Origin: Deltaproteobacteria bacterium HGW-Deltaproteobacteria-12 | Lineage (GTDB): Bacteria; Desulfobacterota; Syntrophia; Syntrophales; Smithellaceae | NCBI GenBank assembly: GCA_002840565.1 | Contig: PHBK01000012.1 | Span: 62,001-126,000, forward strand | Length of the DNA stretch: 64,000 nucleotides | Reading direction: 5' to 3' | Shown here: positions 44,828 to 51,884 of the stretch, in pieces | Numbering within the stretch: position 1 is the stretch's first letter | Layout: every line of letters begins with the position of its first letter | Made by a program: the position numbers and the translations under genes | The notes under the pieces: generated by a model | Told to the model about the DNA's origin: nothing | The model's input: the letters and a program-made list of their open reading frames with translations, nothing else | The model's database searches: none

Positions 44828-45057
44828 TTGAAGACTGAAGGTGAAAGCGGTAGAGAGTGGACTTAAGCTTCCAGTCTTCAGCCTCGATCTTTTTCCTTTT
44901 TTCCTTGCTCCTTTATTTTCTACTCGTTACAATTTACCCGTCACTCGTAACTTATTTGTTAGCCTTGTTCCTTTTCCCTTTGTCCTTGATCCTCGAACCT
45001 CGAACCTTTCTCTTCAGTCTTCAGCCCTCAGCCCTCAGCCTTCAGTCAAATTTCTTC
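44828..45057. repeat. Low-complexity tract with 7-base periodicity
   Basis: Within 44762-45125 no gene is seen. Two blocks carry the heptamer family: TTGAAGACTGAAGGTGAAAG near 44830, and a gap-free run near 44979-45050 including CCTTTGT, CCTTGAT, CCTCGAA, CCTCGAA, CCTTTCT, CTTCAGT, CTTCAGC, CCTCAGC, CCTCAGC, CTTCAGT. In between are CTCGTTAC/CTCGTAAC variants. It is the reverse-complement orientation of the array before pyrK. Confidence 0.7.
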
Positions 45058-45125
45058 CAGCAACTTCTTGACAGCAAAGGTTAAAAATAATATAAGCCGG
45101 AGCGTTTCCTCAACATTCAATCTTT

Positions 45126-45213
45126 GCCTGGGTGGCGGAATTGGTAGACGCAAGGGACTTAAAATCCCTCGGTCCTTGAGGCTGTGCGGGTTCAATTCCC
45201 GCCCCAGGCACCA
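45126..45213 (+). tRNA. tRNA-Leu (UAA anticodon), CCA encoded
   Basis: Acceptor GCCTGGG pairs with CCCAGGC; D arm with GGTAGA; anticodon stem AGGGA/TCCCT around CTTAAAA gives anticodon TAA (UAA); a long variable arm CGGTCCTTGAGGCTG marks a class II tRNA; the T arm is GCGGG-TTCAATT-CCCGC; CCA is encoded at 45211-45213. Its 3' half is the attachment site of the adjoining element. Confidence 0.97.
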
Positions 45214-45214
45214 A
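45158..45214 (+). repeat. attL: 57-bp tRNA-Leu 3' half
   Basis: From the anticodon loop (CTTAAAATCCC) to one base after CCA. An identical 57-bp copy is at 55339-55395. The integrase gene begins 24 bases inside. Confidence 0.9.
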
Positions 45215-45231
45215 GAATAAGGCGGGAAATC

Positions 45232-45267
45232 AAGGGGTTAGGCATTAGGTGCTTGACCCCTTTTTTT
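45232..45267 (+). terminator. Terminator between tRNA-Leu and integrase (either direction)
   Basis: AAGGGGT (45232-45238) pairs with ACCCCTT (45256-45262), followed by a T run. It could stop the tRNA transcript. It overlaps the last codons of the integrase gene. Confidence 0.6.
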
Positions 45268-46365
45268 GTCGATATTTTCGACTGTGCTTGTTTTTGTGCT
45301 TGACTGTGCTTGAAGATACGTTTCCTGTTTTTGTGAAGCAAGAATCAAATCTGTATCGCTGACAATATTATATCGCTCGAATACCGACCTTGTTTTGTGT
45401 CCTGAGATCATCATTGCAACTCTTTCCGGTATTCCCGCCCTAACCATATTCCTAACGGCCGTACGCCGGAAATCGTGAAACATTTTTGACGGCACCATCA
45501 TTTCTTTTTCTTCATCCCACATCATTAAATTTGCTTTCTTACATGCGTTCGCCCATGCGCCGCGAATGTCTTTAATCCTATCTGTGCCGATCCCATTGAG
45601 AAACACATAAGGCATTATTTTTTTTGCACCCTTCCGGGCTTCCTTTTGCTTCAAAAAAAGTTCTTTCAGTTCATTGTCAAGATAGACTGTCCGTCCCTCA
45701 TCGTTTTTCGTTTCTCCTGTTTCAAGCTTCACAATGCCCTTATCAAGCTCAACTTGTGACCAGGTCAGATTTGAAATCTCAGAATAACGCCAGCCTGTCT
45801 TATAACCGAAAGTCACAAAGCCTTTCAGGTAATCCGGGAGATTTTCTCGGAGCGCCAGAAAATCACCATGCTCAAAAAAACCCTTGCGGACATTGTTTTC
45901 TTTCAACATCGGGATATAAGGCACGCGGTCAACTTTCGGGGGTGTTTGCCGGGCTCCCAGGTTAAACATTCGCTTGAGTGCTGCCAGCTCTCGGTTGATA
46001 GTGCCGTTTTCAGCGCCTTCACTTAGGCGCTGTTCGGTGTAGCTGTTTATCCTGGGGGTAGTGACTTCCGTTATTCTAAACCCTTCAAAAGCCGTTTTAA
46101 GATGGTTTATGCTTCGCTCTGCCTTATCAATAGACTTTCTCTTATTGACTTTATATTCTGTCAAGAATTCACGCGCCAGTTCGTCGAAGGATACTTTATC
46201 AAAATAACTGCCTGGGAGTTTCCCGGCCTCAACTTCGCCCTCGCGTTTCTTTAGAAGGCGCTTTGCGTCGCTTTCCTTTAATGATTTAACTGATTCTCTG
46301 AGTTGCTTCCCGTTCCTGTAAAAGGAAATCCAGAAAACCTTTCCTCGTTTATAGATAGCGCCCAT
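45238..46365 (-). CDS. int: Tyrosine-type site-specific integrase
   Basis: 375 residues. An N-terminal arm-binding domain (MGAIYKRGKVFWISFYRNGK), a SAM-like core-binding domain, and the catalytic domain with R193 (TGWRYSEISNL), H297-x-x-R300 (FHDFRRTAVRN), H323 (SGHKTRSVFERY) and Tyr332 as nucleophile. It should catalyse integration at the tRNA-Leu 3' end, which lies directly after its stop codon. Confidence 0.93.
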   Translation of the reverse strand: MGAIYKRGKVFWISFYRNGKQLRESVKSLKESDAKRLLKKREGEVEAGKLPGSYFDKVSFDELAREFLTEYKVNKRKSIDKAERSINHLKTAFEGFRITEVTTPRINSYTEQRLSEGAENGTINRELAALKRMFNLGARQTPPKVDRVPYIPMLKENNVRKGFFEHGDFLALRENLPDYLKGFVTFGYKTGWRYSEISNLTWSQVELDKGIVKLETGETKNDEGRTVYLDNELKELFLKQKEARKGAKKIMPYVFLNGIGTDRIKDIRGAWANACKKANLMMWDEEKEMMVPSKMFHDFRRTAVRNMVRAGIPERVAMMISGHKTRSVFERYNIVSDTDLILASQKQETYLQAQSSTKTSTVENIDKKRGQAPNA

Positions 46366-46411
46366 TGTCTTTTCTCCTTTCTCGTTTATTCCCGCCCGCC
46401 GCCCAAGTCAC

Positions 46412-46696
46412 CTATGACCCAAACACAATTTGATAGACTTGATCAGGTTTCATCTTCTGTCTTAGCAGTTCAAGCATTTTCTGCCCTTTATTCAGATCAA
46501 CGGGGAATTTCTTGTTTTGCATTATCAAATCCCAAACAAGTAAATAATCACATCCATCAATGTTGAGCTTTTGCGCTCCGTCGTGTATCTTGCAAACCCA
46601 GTTATACGTACGCCGCCATTTTCCCGCTGCAATACATCTTTGCCGGTGTCTCTCCCTTTGCTCCGGTGTTGCCTTACTCCATGCTTTTGCACCCAT
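46412..46696 (-). CDS. Hypothetical island protein
   Basis: 94 residues with an excellent ribosome site (GGGGGG). The N-terminus is basic (TPEQRERHRQRCIAAGKWRR), with a CxxH-like pair (WVCKIHDG), so nucleic-acid binding is possible. The family is not recognised. It lies between the integrase and another small gene of the same operon. Confidence 0.6.
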   Translation of the reverse strand: MGAKAWSKATPEQRERHRQRCIAAGKWRRTYNWVCKIHDGAQKLNIDGCDYLLVWDLIMQNKKFPVDLNKGQKMLELLRQKMKPDQVYQIVFGS

Positions 46697-46709
46697 ATTG
46701 CACCCCCCT

Positions 46710-46940
46710 TTATAAAGTGTTTGCTGCTGTTGGTTTTATCCCCTGCATAAGCTGATAAATGTTGTCAGCCTTGTCGAAAGCTTCTGCTATAATTGGCAAT
46801 ACTTCTTCTGTGCAATCGACTTCAAGGGCAACCCGTAATGACGATTTAATAAATTCCAGTTCGGTAATCGTCCTGTTGTACTCATCCATTGTGAACGCTG
46901 TTTTTCTTACTTTCTCATCCCCTGCATTTTGCTTTTTCAT
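46710..46940 (-). CDS. Hypothetical island protein
   Basis: 76 residues from ATG 46940, preceded by AAAGGGG; an upstream in-frame start lies in the structured leader and is not used. It is helical and acidic (YNRTITELEFIKSSLRVALE). No family is recognised. A stem-loop with a T run lies 22 bases before its start, so its expression may be attenuated. Confidence 0.6.
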   Translation of the reverse strand: MKKQNAGDEKVRKTAFTMDEYNRTITELEFIKSSLRVALEVDCTEEVLPIIAEAFDKADNIYQLMQGIKPTAANTL

Positions 46941-46962
46941 ACTTGATCCCCTTTCTTTAAAT

Positions 46963-47030
46963 AAAAAACCCCAAGGCCTCTCACTGCGATAGGTGCAGCC
47001 CATAGCGTCACCGCTACAGGAGCCTTAGGG
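46963..47030 (-). ncRNA. Structured leader or small RNA with three-way junction and terminator
   Basis: Read on the minus strand: CCCTAAGGC (47030-47022) pairs with GCCTTGGGG (46977-46969) and encloses two hairpins, TAGCG-GTGA-CGCTA (GNRA loop) and CTGC-ACCTATC-GCAG, followed by TTTTTTAT. It could be the terminated end of a short RNA made from the sigma-54-like site at 47111, or an attenuator before the gene at 46940. It matches no riboswitch class I know. Confidence 0.5.
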
Positions 47031-47110
47031 TTGTTTTTATATAGGTTGTTTGTCATTTTCCTATCTCTGAGATTGAGAGTGGAGCTTTCTAGCTAACTAT
47101 ACAACCATAA

Positions 47111-47127
47111 AGCAATACTTGTGCCAA
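47111..47127 (-). promoter_or_regulatory. Sigma-54-type promoter directed leftwards
   Basis: On the minus strand TTGGCACAAGTATTGCT gives TGGCAC-N5-TTGCT, the full -24/-12 consensus with correct spacing. Transcription would start near 47100 and read through the structured leader into the small genes and integrase. Confidence 0.55.
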
Positions 47128-47194
47128 AATATTGTTTTTTGTATATGCTTGTAATTGTTCATTTTCATAAAAAAGGGGCTCTGTGTTTTCTGTA

Positions 47195-47234
47195 AGTGTG
47201 GCGTTTTTTTCACCACACTGTTGTGAAATTCACA
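47195..47234. promoter_or_regulatory. Operator-like palindromes between divergent promoters
   Basis: AGTGTGG (47195-47201) faces CCACACT (47213-47219), and the near-palindrome TGTGAAATTCACA follows at 47222-47234. They lie between the two divergent promoters, as expected for the binding sites of the ribbon-helix-helix protein encoded next to them. Confidence 0.45.
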
Positions 47235-47249
47235 CAAAAAATGATTATG

Positions 47250-47278
47250 TTGACAGCTAGGAAGCTATTTAATATAAT
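47250..47278 (+). promoter_or_regulatory. Consensus sigma-70 promoter of the RHH gene
   Basis: TTGACA (47250-47255), 17-base spacer, TATAAT (47273-47278): a perfect match. The start codon at 47285 lies 7 bases after the -10 box, at the expected transcription start. Confidence 0.85.
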
Positions 47279-47284
47279 TCACCC

Positions 47285-47461
47285 ATGAACGAATTAGACA
47301 CTAATCGTAAATCGTATAATACTACACTAGACAAAACCCTCATGAAGCGCCTCAAGATGCTTTCGATAGAGCTTGATAAACGCCACAATGACCTGATCGA
47401 GGAAGCTATTTCCGACTTGCTGAGAAAATACGAATCACAAAACAAGCCAAAAAAGAAATAA
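47285..47461 (+). CDS. Ribbon-helix-helix regulator, probably leaderless mRNA
   Basis: 58 residues. The strand SYNTTLDKTLMKRLKMLS and helix ELDKRHNDLIEEAISDLL form an antitoxin-type RHH fold, with a basic tail (NKPKKK). It is the only plus-strand gene in the element. The ATG coincides with the predicted transcription start of a consensus promoter and has no ribosome site, so translation is probably leaderless, as for lambda cI. It is a candidate repressor of the element. An in-frame stop lies just upstream, so no longer start exists. Confidence 0.75.
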   Translation: MNELDTNRKSYNTTLDKTLMKRLKMLSIELDKRHNDLIEEAISDLLRKYESQNKPKKK

Positions 47462-47465
47462 CGCC

Positions 47466-47657
47466 TCAAAGGTTTAATCCCTTCTGTTTGATTCTTTCTA
47501 TAAAAGCTGCCCGTATCTCTGCAAGCAAAGCGTCGAGCTGTCTTATCTGATATGCCTTTAGCCTGCATTTCGGAGAGCAATACTTTTTCCAGCTCCGAGC
47601 TTTATTAATCGGGCTACAGCAAATAGGGCAGGTCTCCGGGGCTTCTGTGTTGTCCAT
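47466..47657 (-). CDS. Small zinc-ribbon protein
   Basis: 63 residues. CPICCSPINKARSWKKYCSPKC has two CxxC-type pairs typical of a zinc ribbon (DUF2116/HNH-less type). The rest is helical. It probably binds nucleic acid or another protein. It ends four bases from the RHH gene, which runs the other way. Confidence 0.6.
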   Translation of the reverse strand: MDNTEAPETCPICCSPINKARSWKKYCSPKCRLKAYQIRQLDALLAEIRAAFIERIKQKGLNL

Positions 47658-47741
47658 TGGTTTTTAATCCTTTACAAAGCGTTGTACGCATTAATCAGAG
47701 CGTTTAAGGGGTGTTTCTGTCCTATCCCTAGCCCTTCATTC

Positions 47742-48005
47742 TCAGTTTATTTTAACGCCCGGATTACCCGCCACTAAAACACTTATCGTATCTATTGGCT
47801 TGACAGCTTCCTTTGTTGCATTTGCCTGCTGAACGGCAGCGATATTCTCCATAACTGTTTGCAAGATAAGCTCCGGCCTTATGCGGCTCGCTTGATCTTC
47901 TATCAAATCTTCCATAGTTGGCAAAACTTCGGGCTCTTTATTTTCAATATCTTCAATAATAGGTTTTAATGGTGTTAAAAGGGTACGTTCAAAATTATCA
48001 TCCAT
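47742..48005 (-). CDS. Hypothetical island protein
   Basis: 87 residues, acidic N-terminal half and a helical middle, with GAGGAA as a good ribosome site. No family is recognised. It follows the SSB gene at a distance of 13 bases. Confidence 0.55.
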   Translation of the reverse strand: MDDNFERTLLTPLKPIIEDIENKEPEVLPTMEDLIEDQASRIRPELILQTVMENIAAVQQANATKEAVKPIDTISVLVAGNPGVKIN

Positions 48006-48018
48006 GTTTATTCCTCGT

Positions 48019-48342
48019 TTAAGTGGTTTTGAGTTCTACAGAAAAGCATATTATTTTAGTGCCTGTCCGTTTCTTTCCTTCCGCGTCTGTCCAGTCTTCA
48101 TATTGAATCTTGCCCTCAGCGTGGATAATGTCTCCTTTCCGATATTCTGCCAGGGCTTTAGCTACATCTCCAAAACAAACAATGCTATGCCAGCTTGCAG
48201 GCTTTTTCACATATTGCCCGGTTGCCTTGTCTTTATAATCATTGCTTGTGGCAAGGGAGACCGTTGTTATTTGTGTAGCGCTTGCCGTAAATTTAGTTTC
48301 AGGATCGCGTCCGAGCCTGCCCTCAAGTTGCACCTTATTCAT
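48019..48342 (-). CDS. ssb: Single-stranded DNA-binding protein (SSB)
   Basis: 107 residues, OB fold only. MNKVQLEGRLGRDPETKFT, VSLATSNDYKDKATGQYVKK and WHSIVCFGDVAKALAEYRKGD are the family pattern. It lacks the acidic C-terminal tail that recruits host proteins, so it is a short phage/plasmid-type SSB. It supports the idea that the element replicates itself. Confidence 0.88.
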   Translation of the reverse strand: MNKVQLEGRLGRDPETKFTASATQITTVSLATSNDYKDKATGQYVKKPASWHSIVCFGDVAKALAEYRKGDIIHAEGKIQYEDWTDAEGKKRTGTKIICFSVELKTT

Positions 48343-48419
48343 TTTATTATTTACTCCTTATAATTTAGAAGCGGTCTGCCAACCCGGTTGGCTTTAGCCG
48401 TGACCGCAACGGCTGTCTT

Positions 48420-48986
48420 TTAATCCCGGCCTTGTTTCGGATCGGGGCAAGTCTTCAAGTCTTCGAGCGGTATTGCTTGCTTGCCGACTTCCCAACCTAA
48501 GCCGCACAACTTACCTAAACGATCTTGACGCGAGTTCTTGCATCCATTGCAAGGATGAGTTTTTTCCAATGCAGCATTAAATTTCTCATTCGCAGCGCCT
48601 GAAAGATTTGAGACTTCACTTAAGCGCCCGGATAAAATTTCAAGATACTGTCGGCTGTCTTCCAGTTCCAGCCAATGCCGGCGAATTTCGGGTAAGCTTC
48701 CGCTTCTTTCTACCTTGTCCGTGAGAGCTCCGAGTGCCGCAAAATGCGCTTTTGCCTCATGTAGTGCCGCTGTTATGTTTTTAAACTGAGTTGTCCGATT
48801 GTCGCGCTCATTCCTGATCGCTTCGGGAATCTTTGTTTCATCCACTTGGAGCTTAACCTCCGGGTCTGGATAGAGCGCCTTGAATCCCTCTTCAACTTCC
48901 CGGATGAAATCAGGGTCACGCTCTGCAATGGAGCCGCTATATTTCTTGCTTTTCATCATCTTCCGTAACTCTTGCTCTGTCTTCAT
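48420..48986 (-). CDS. Hypothetical island protein with C-terminal Cys motif
   Basis: 188 residues. Two coiled-coil-like helices (ITAALHEAKAHFAALG and LELEDSRQYLEILSGRL) and a late cluster PCNGCKNSRQDRLGKLCG that could bind metal. No family is recognised. The ribosome site GGGGGG is close to the ATG. Confidence 0.55.
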   Translation of the reverse strand: MKTEQELRKMMKSKKYSGSIAERDPDFIREVEEGFKALYPDPEVKLQVDETKIPEAIRNERDNRTTQFKNITAALHEAKAHFAALGALTDKVERSGSLPEIRRHWLELEDSRQYLEILSGRLSEVSNLSGAANEKFNAALEKTHPCNGCKNSRQDRLGKLCGLGWEVGKQAIPLEDLKTCPDPKQGRD

Positions 48987-48997
48987 CTTGCCCCCCT

Positions 48998-49198
48998 CTA
49001 AGAATTGCCCGGATTTCCTGAAGGGATAGTCTGGCTATCCGGTGTCTGGGGCATAATTGAAGCGCCGGAGATTTCTTCTGACGTCGGATTTGAGACAACC
49101 TTTCCCACAAGGCCAGCTTCACCCTTTGGCTGATAAGGGTCTGAAAGATTGTTCCACTTAACTTCTTGACTGCTACTTGCATTTTCGTTTTTTATCAT
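48998..49198 (-). CDS. Hypothetical small island protein
   Basis: 66 residues, low complexity and rich in Ser, Pro and Gly, probably disordered. It has a good site (GGAGGA) before ATG 49198. No family is known. Confidence 0.4.
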   Translation of the reverse strand: MIKNENASSSQEVKWNNLSDPYQPKGEAGLVGKVVSNPTSEEISGASIMPQTPDSQTIPSGNPGNS

Positions 49199-49243
49199 TT
49201 TGTAAATTCCTCCATATTGGTTAAATTGTTTAGACTTCTGTTT

Positions 49244-49372
49244 CTATTCGTTACCTTGTGAATCAATTTGAGCTTGCCTTGCGGCGCCTAACTCCGCACA
49301 AGCAATTTCAACTGCCTTGACATATACCGGGTCGCGTGTGCAGGGGTCTGTGGAGCTGTAGCGGGGATCCAT
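49244..49372 (-). CDS. Possible small ORF
   Basis: 42 residues starting MDPRYSSTDPCTRDPVYVKA, between two island genes on the same strand. The composition looks protein-like, but the start codon has only a weak GGAAA site, and the frame could be a fragment. It fills an otherwise empty gap of about 200 bases. Confidence 0.35.
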   Translation of the reverse strand: MDPRYSSTDPCTRDPVYVKAVEIACAELGAARQAQIDSQGNE

Positions 49373-49406
49373 TTTCCAGCGTACAACATTATCGAATGTA
49401 ATTTCT

Positions 49407-49631
49407 TCATCTGAGCGCTACGCTGTTTTTCTTAAGGACTGAAGCATTCTCCAGTTTCTCCCGGCGTGAAAGTTCCTCCGCTGCCGATTTGACGGCATGA
49501 TAACGCTCTTCGTTTTCTTTGCCGGGAGCTACACAACCCGATGGTGTGAAGACTATTTCCCGGCCTAACTGCGCCAGGGTCTCCCGCGTTAATTCGCGCC
49601 CGTTTAGCAACTGTTCGATTGTTTTTCCCAT
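49407..49631 (-). CDS. Hypothetical small island protein
   Basis: 74 residues, charged and helical (EERYHAVKSAAEELSRREKL), with a strong GAGGAGG site. No family is recognised. It starts 3 bases after the terminase-like gene stops, so it is in one operon with it. Confidence 0.5.
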   Translation of the reverse strand: MGKTIEQLLNGRELTRETLAQLGREIVFTPSGCVAPGKENEERYHAVKSAAEELSRREKLENASVLKKNSVALR

Positions 49632-49634
49632 GTT

Positions 49635-50216
49635 TTAAACCTCCTCTGTTATGTCTATGGTGTTAGCCTCTTCTTCCTTGGCCTCTTCGATCATCTGCCT
49701 CAATTCCTGAATGCCTGCTGTAATAGCGCGCGGGTCATAGTTATTGACGGTAATATCAATATTGTCAGTTCGAAGCTCACCGCAAAGTTTTGCCGCAAGC
49801 TCGATCCCGCGTGCGCTGACGGTCAAATCCTTTGCCTCCACAATATCCCTCAGGCGTTCCGCTCTCCGTCGCTTACCTATGCCAACTTGATAAAGCAACG
49901 CATGATAAGCCGTCTGAATGTCAGGATCATTATTGAGCCGCTGCCCTAATTGCCTGGCTGAGCCCATACTCCCGCAATCGTAGCTTTCCATTGCCGATGA
50001 GGTGTTGCTCTTGCCCTTGAGCTTGGCAACAACGAATTTCTGCTGTTTCTCCGTGAGCTTCAAGAAGCTCTCAGGGGGCTCTGCCATTTGCCGCCGCTTT
50101 CTTTTTCTGGAAATCGCCGCATTTGAGCATTTGAAAAAACGAGCCATTTCCGTTCCTGATTTACCCGCTGCCTCCATTTCATTGAAAATGGGGTCGTCTA
50201 TCTTTTTTAATGACAT
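49635..50216 (-). CDS. Terminase small subunit-like DNA-binding protein
   Basis: 193 residues from ATG 50216 (AAGGAGG upstream). An N-terminal helix-turn-helix (GTEMARFFKCSNAAISRKRK) precedes LTEKQQKFVVAKLKGKSNTS and SARQLGQRLNNDPDIQTAYH, the pattern of Terminase_2-type small subunits, in which such HTH units bind pac/cos sites. The C-terminal part is charged. No large subunit is present. In phage satellites a small terminase redirects packaging of helper phage; that role here is inference. A replication or transcription HTH protein is the alternative. Confidence 0.55.
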   Translation of the reverse strand: MSLKKIDDPIFNEMEAAGKSGTEMARFFKCSNAAISRKRKRRQMAEPPESFLKLTEKQQKFVVAKLKGKSNTSSAMESYDCGSMGSARQLGQRLNNDPDIQTAYHALLYQVGIGKRRRAERLRDIVEAKDLTVSARGIELAAKLCGELRTDNIDITVNNYDPRAITAGIQELRQMIEEAKEEEANTIDITEEV

Positions 50217-50358
50217 GGTTCCTCCTTTCCTTAAATTTGGATGGTTACTACTCAAAACCGTGTTAAAACGTTAAAAGGTCTCGTTTTTAACCAAAGCCGT
50301 CATTTTCTGCCTTTTTGCCATGATCCCGACCTTTGCCGGGTATGATCCGGCCATGAAT

Positions 50359-50592
50359 TTAAAAAGTGACCTTGTTTCGTTCAATGAATCGCTCCATATC
50401 AAGGGTATCAACAAACATCTTTCGGCCGCCCGGAAAGCGAACAACGGGAATATCACCGCGCCAGATAGCTTCACGCATTGACCAGGTCGTTAGGCCTAGG
50501 AAGTCGGCCGCCTTTTTCAAGGTTAAGAGCCTGGGCGAAGGATTACTAATCCTTTGCGTGGTTTTTTTCTCTATCATTCTAATAGTTTCCAT
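50359..50592 (-). CDS. AlpA/excisionase-type MerR-fold DNA-binding protein
   Basis: 77 residues. LLTLKKAADFLGLTTWSMRE, IPVVRFPGGRKMFVDTLDM and ERFIERNK are the helix-turn-helix_17 pattern of AlpA and Xis. In integrative elements such proteins direct excision and often activate the integrase. It lies 59 bases after the helicase gene. The 142-base gap to the next gene shows nothing. Confidence 0.8.
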   Translation of the reverse strand: METIRMIEKKTTQRISNPSPRLLTLKKAADFLGLTTWSMREAIWRGDIPVVRFPGGRKMFVDTLDMERFIERNKVTF

Positions 50593-50651
50593 TGCCTGTG
50601 CTTGAGAATGTGCTTATAAAATCCATTATTTTCATGTCCGGCCGGGCTCAT

Positions 50652-51875
50652 TTATGCCCAGTCTCCCATTGTCTTAATGCCTGCGCCGTTTATCAACTTG
50701 AAGCGTAACGTCTTGTAATTAGGATTAAATAGGGGGTTTCTCCAGGCCTTAGCCTTAACGATCTTGGCAATGTTTGACTGATCATCCCGGTCAAGGGAGA
50801 CGTACAGGCGGGGCTTTTCCAGGGTGCCTTCGCCTCCGCGGCCTATGTCCGTTCCTGTCTTTTTCTGAAGGGCAAGAACACACACGCCATTTTTTAAGTT
50901 GGTATGAATTTCCCGGATAGGCTGAGTAATCTGCCAGGGGTTTTCAGGCATCTCCAGGAAGTCGATAATCCATATTCTTTTGGTGTCTGAATGGCAGCGT
51001 ATGAGGTCTCCGAAGTTGCTGGAGCGTTCTATAAACTCAAAGCGCCAGTCTTTCGGAGCTGGACTATTAAAAAGAGTAACCCGGCTTTTCATCTCGACGG
51101 CTCCGGCCTCGCTTGAAACATAGTGCATGGGGTATTTGTGCATATTGTCTCTAAGGATATTGAGCAAAACGGAAGTCTTGCCGACGTTTGCCGTTCCTGC
51201 AAATATGATAATATTGCCAGGATAAACCTTTACATGCTTATTGAGATCGAAGGGCAGGGCAATGTCAAACTCATCTGTTGAGGCATTTAACCAATCGGAT
51301 GTTTCATAGTCTCGCTCAATCCTGCGATAAACCCCGCGCTCCGTACCATATTTTTCAATTATGCCTTCATCCTGGAGCCTTTTTAGACATACAATTACCG
51401 CATGTTTATCTTCTCGCGTGACTACGCGTGACTCCGCGTGATAATCCGTGACTCTGAAGTGACCTTCCGTGACTCCGACCCATTCTCTTAAATCACTTGC
51501 AATATTTCTTTCCCGGCGCTCAGATCGCTTTAAAGCACTATCAATTTTTATTCTGGCTTCATCTTTTGGAAATGGCGGGGTGCAATTATTTGCAAGAATA
51601 TCAAGGGTTTGCTCTATTAAGGCGGGGTCGCGTTTGCATTGTTGCATGGCATCGGCAACGCTAAAAAGGGATTGGTCACGGCTTCCCTCAGAGTAAAAGC
51701 TCCGTGACTTGCGTGACTCTTCGTGATTCCGCGTGACTTCGTTTTTACTTAAGGGCAAGTCTTTTACATGCCCTAATATATAATTATTTATTTTATTAAA
51801 TACAGGCGGCCGCGCGACCTCGAAGAGTGAAAGACCGGGCATCCAGTTATAATTTTTATTTACGTTATTTATCAT
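50652..51875 (-). CDS. Helicase/ATPase half of a prim-pol replication protein
   Basis: 407 residues. The P-loop GTANVGKTSVLLN lies near residue 228 and a Walker B-like RIWIIDFLEM near 300, as in DnaB/RepA-like hexameric helicases. The first residues (NYNWMPGLSLFEV) look like the linker that follows a prim-pol domain, and the prim-pol gene upstream is in the same frame, separated by one TAA. Two iteron-like arrays are inside this gene (51417-51474 and 51703-51738). Confidence 0.75.
   Translation of the reverse strand: MINNVNKNYNWMPGLSLFEVARPPVFNKINNYILGHVKDLPLSKNEVTRNHEESRKSRSFYSEGSRDQSLFSVADAMQQCKRDPALIEQTLDILANNCTPPFPKDEARIKIDSALKRSERRERNIASDLREWVGVTEGHFRVTDYHAESRVVTREDKHAVIVCLKRLQDEGIIEKYGTERGVYRRIERDYETSDWLNASTDEFDIALPFDLNKHVKVYPGNIIIFAGTANVGKTSVLLNILRDNMHKYPMHYVSSEAGAVEMKSRVTLFNSPAPKDWRFEFIERSSNFGDLIRCHSDTKRIWIIDFLEMPENPWQITQPIREIHTNLKNGVCVLALQKKTGTDIGRGGEGTLEKPRLYVSLDRDDQSNIAKIVKAKAWRNPLFNPNYKTLRFKLINGAGIKTMGDWA
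51417..51474. repeat. Iteron-like array 1: six CGTGACT repeats, about 10-bp spacing
   Basis: CGTGA cores begin at 51417, 51427, 51437, 51447 and 51468, with an AGTGACC variant at about 51458. The spacing is close to one helix turn and not a multiple of three, so it is not a protein repeat. Confidence 0.75.
51703..51738. repeat. Iteron-like array 2: four CGTGACT repeats
   Basis: Copies begin at 51703, 51712, 51722 (CGTGATT) and 51732, spaced 9-10 bases. They match array 1 and lie 230 bases from it inside the same gene. Confidence 0.75.
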
Positions 51876-51884
51876 CTCTTTATA

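Noticed and set aside
49244..49372. Downstream fragment as part of the gene at 49407-49631
   Set aside because: It is in another frame, and the upstream gene ends in its own TGA; kept only as a low-confidence small ORF.
50271..50474. 67-codon minus-strand frame beside the AlpA-like gene
   Set aside because: It overlaps the AlpA-like gene in another frame and has no ribosome site or recognisable content.
51417..51738. Short regular repeats as a CRISPR array
   Set aside because: Units are 7-10 bases without spacers of CRISPR length, and no cas gene is present.
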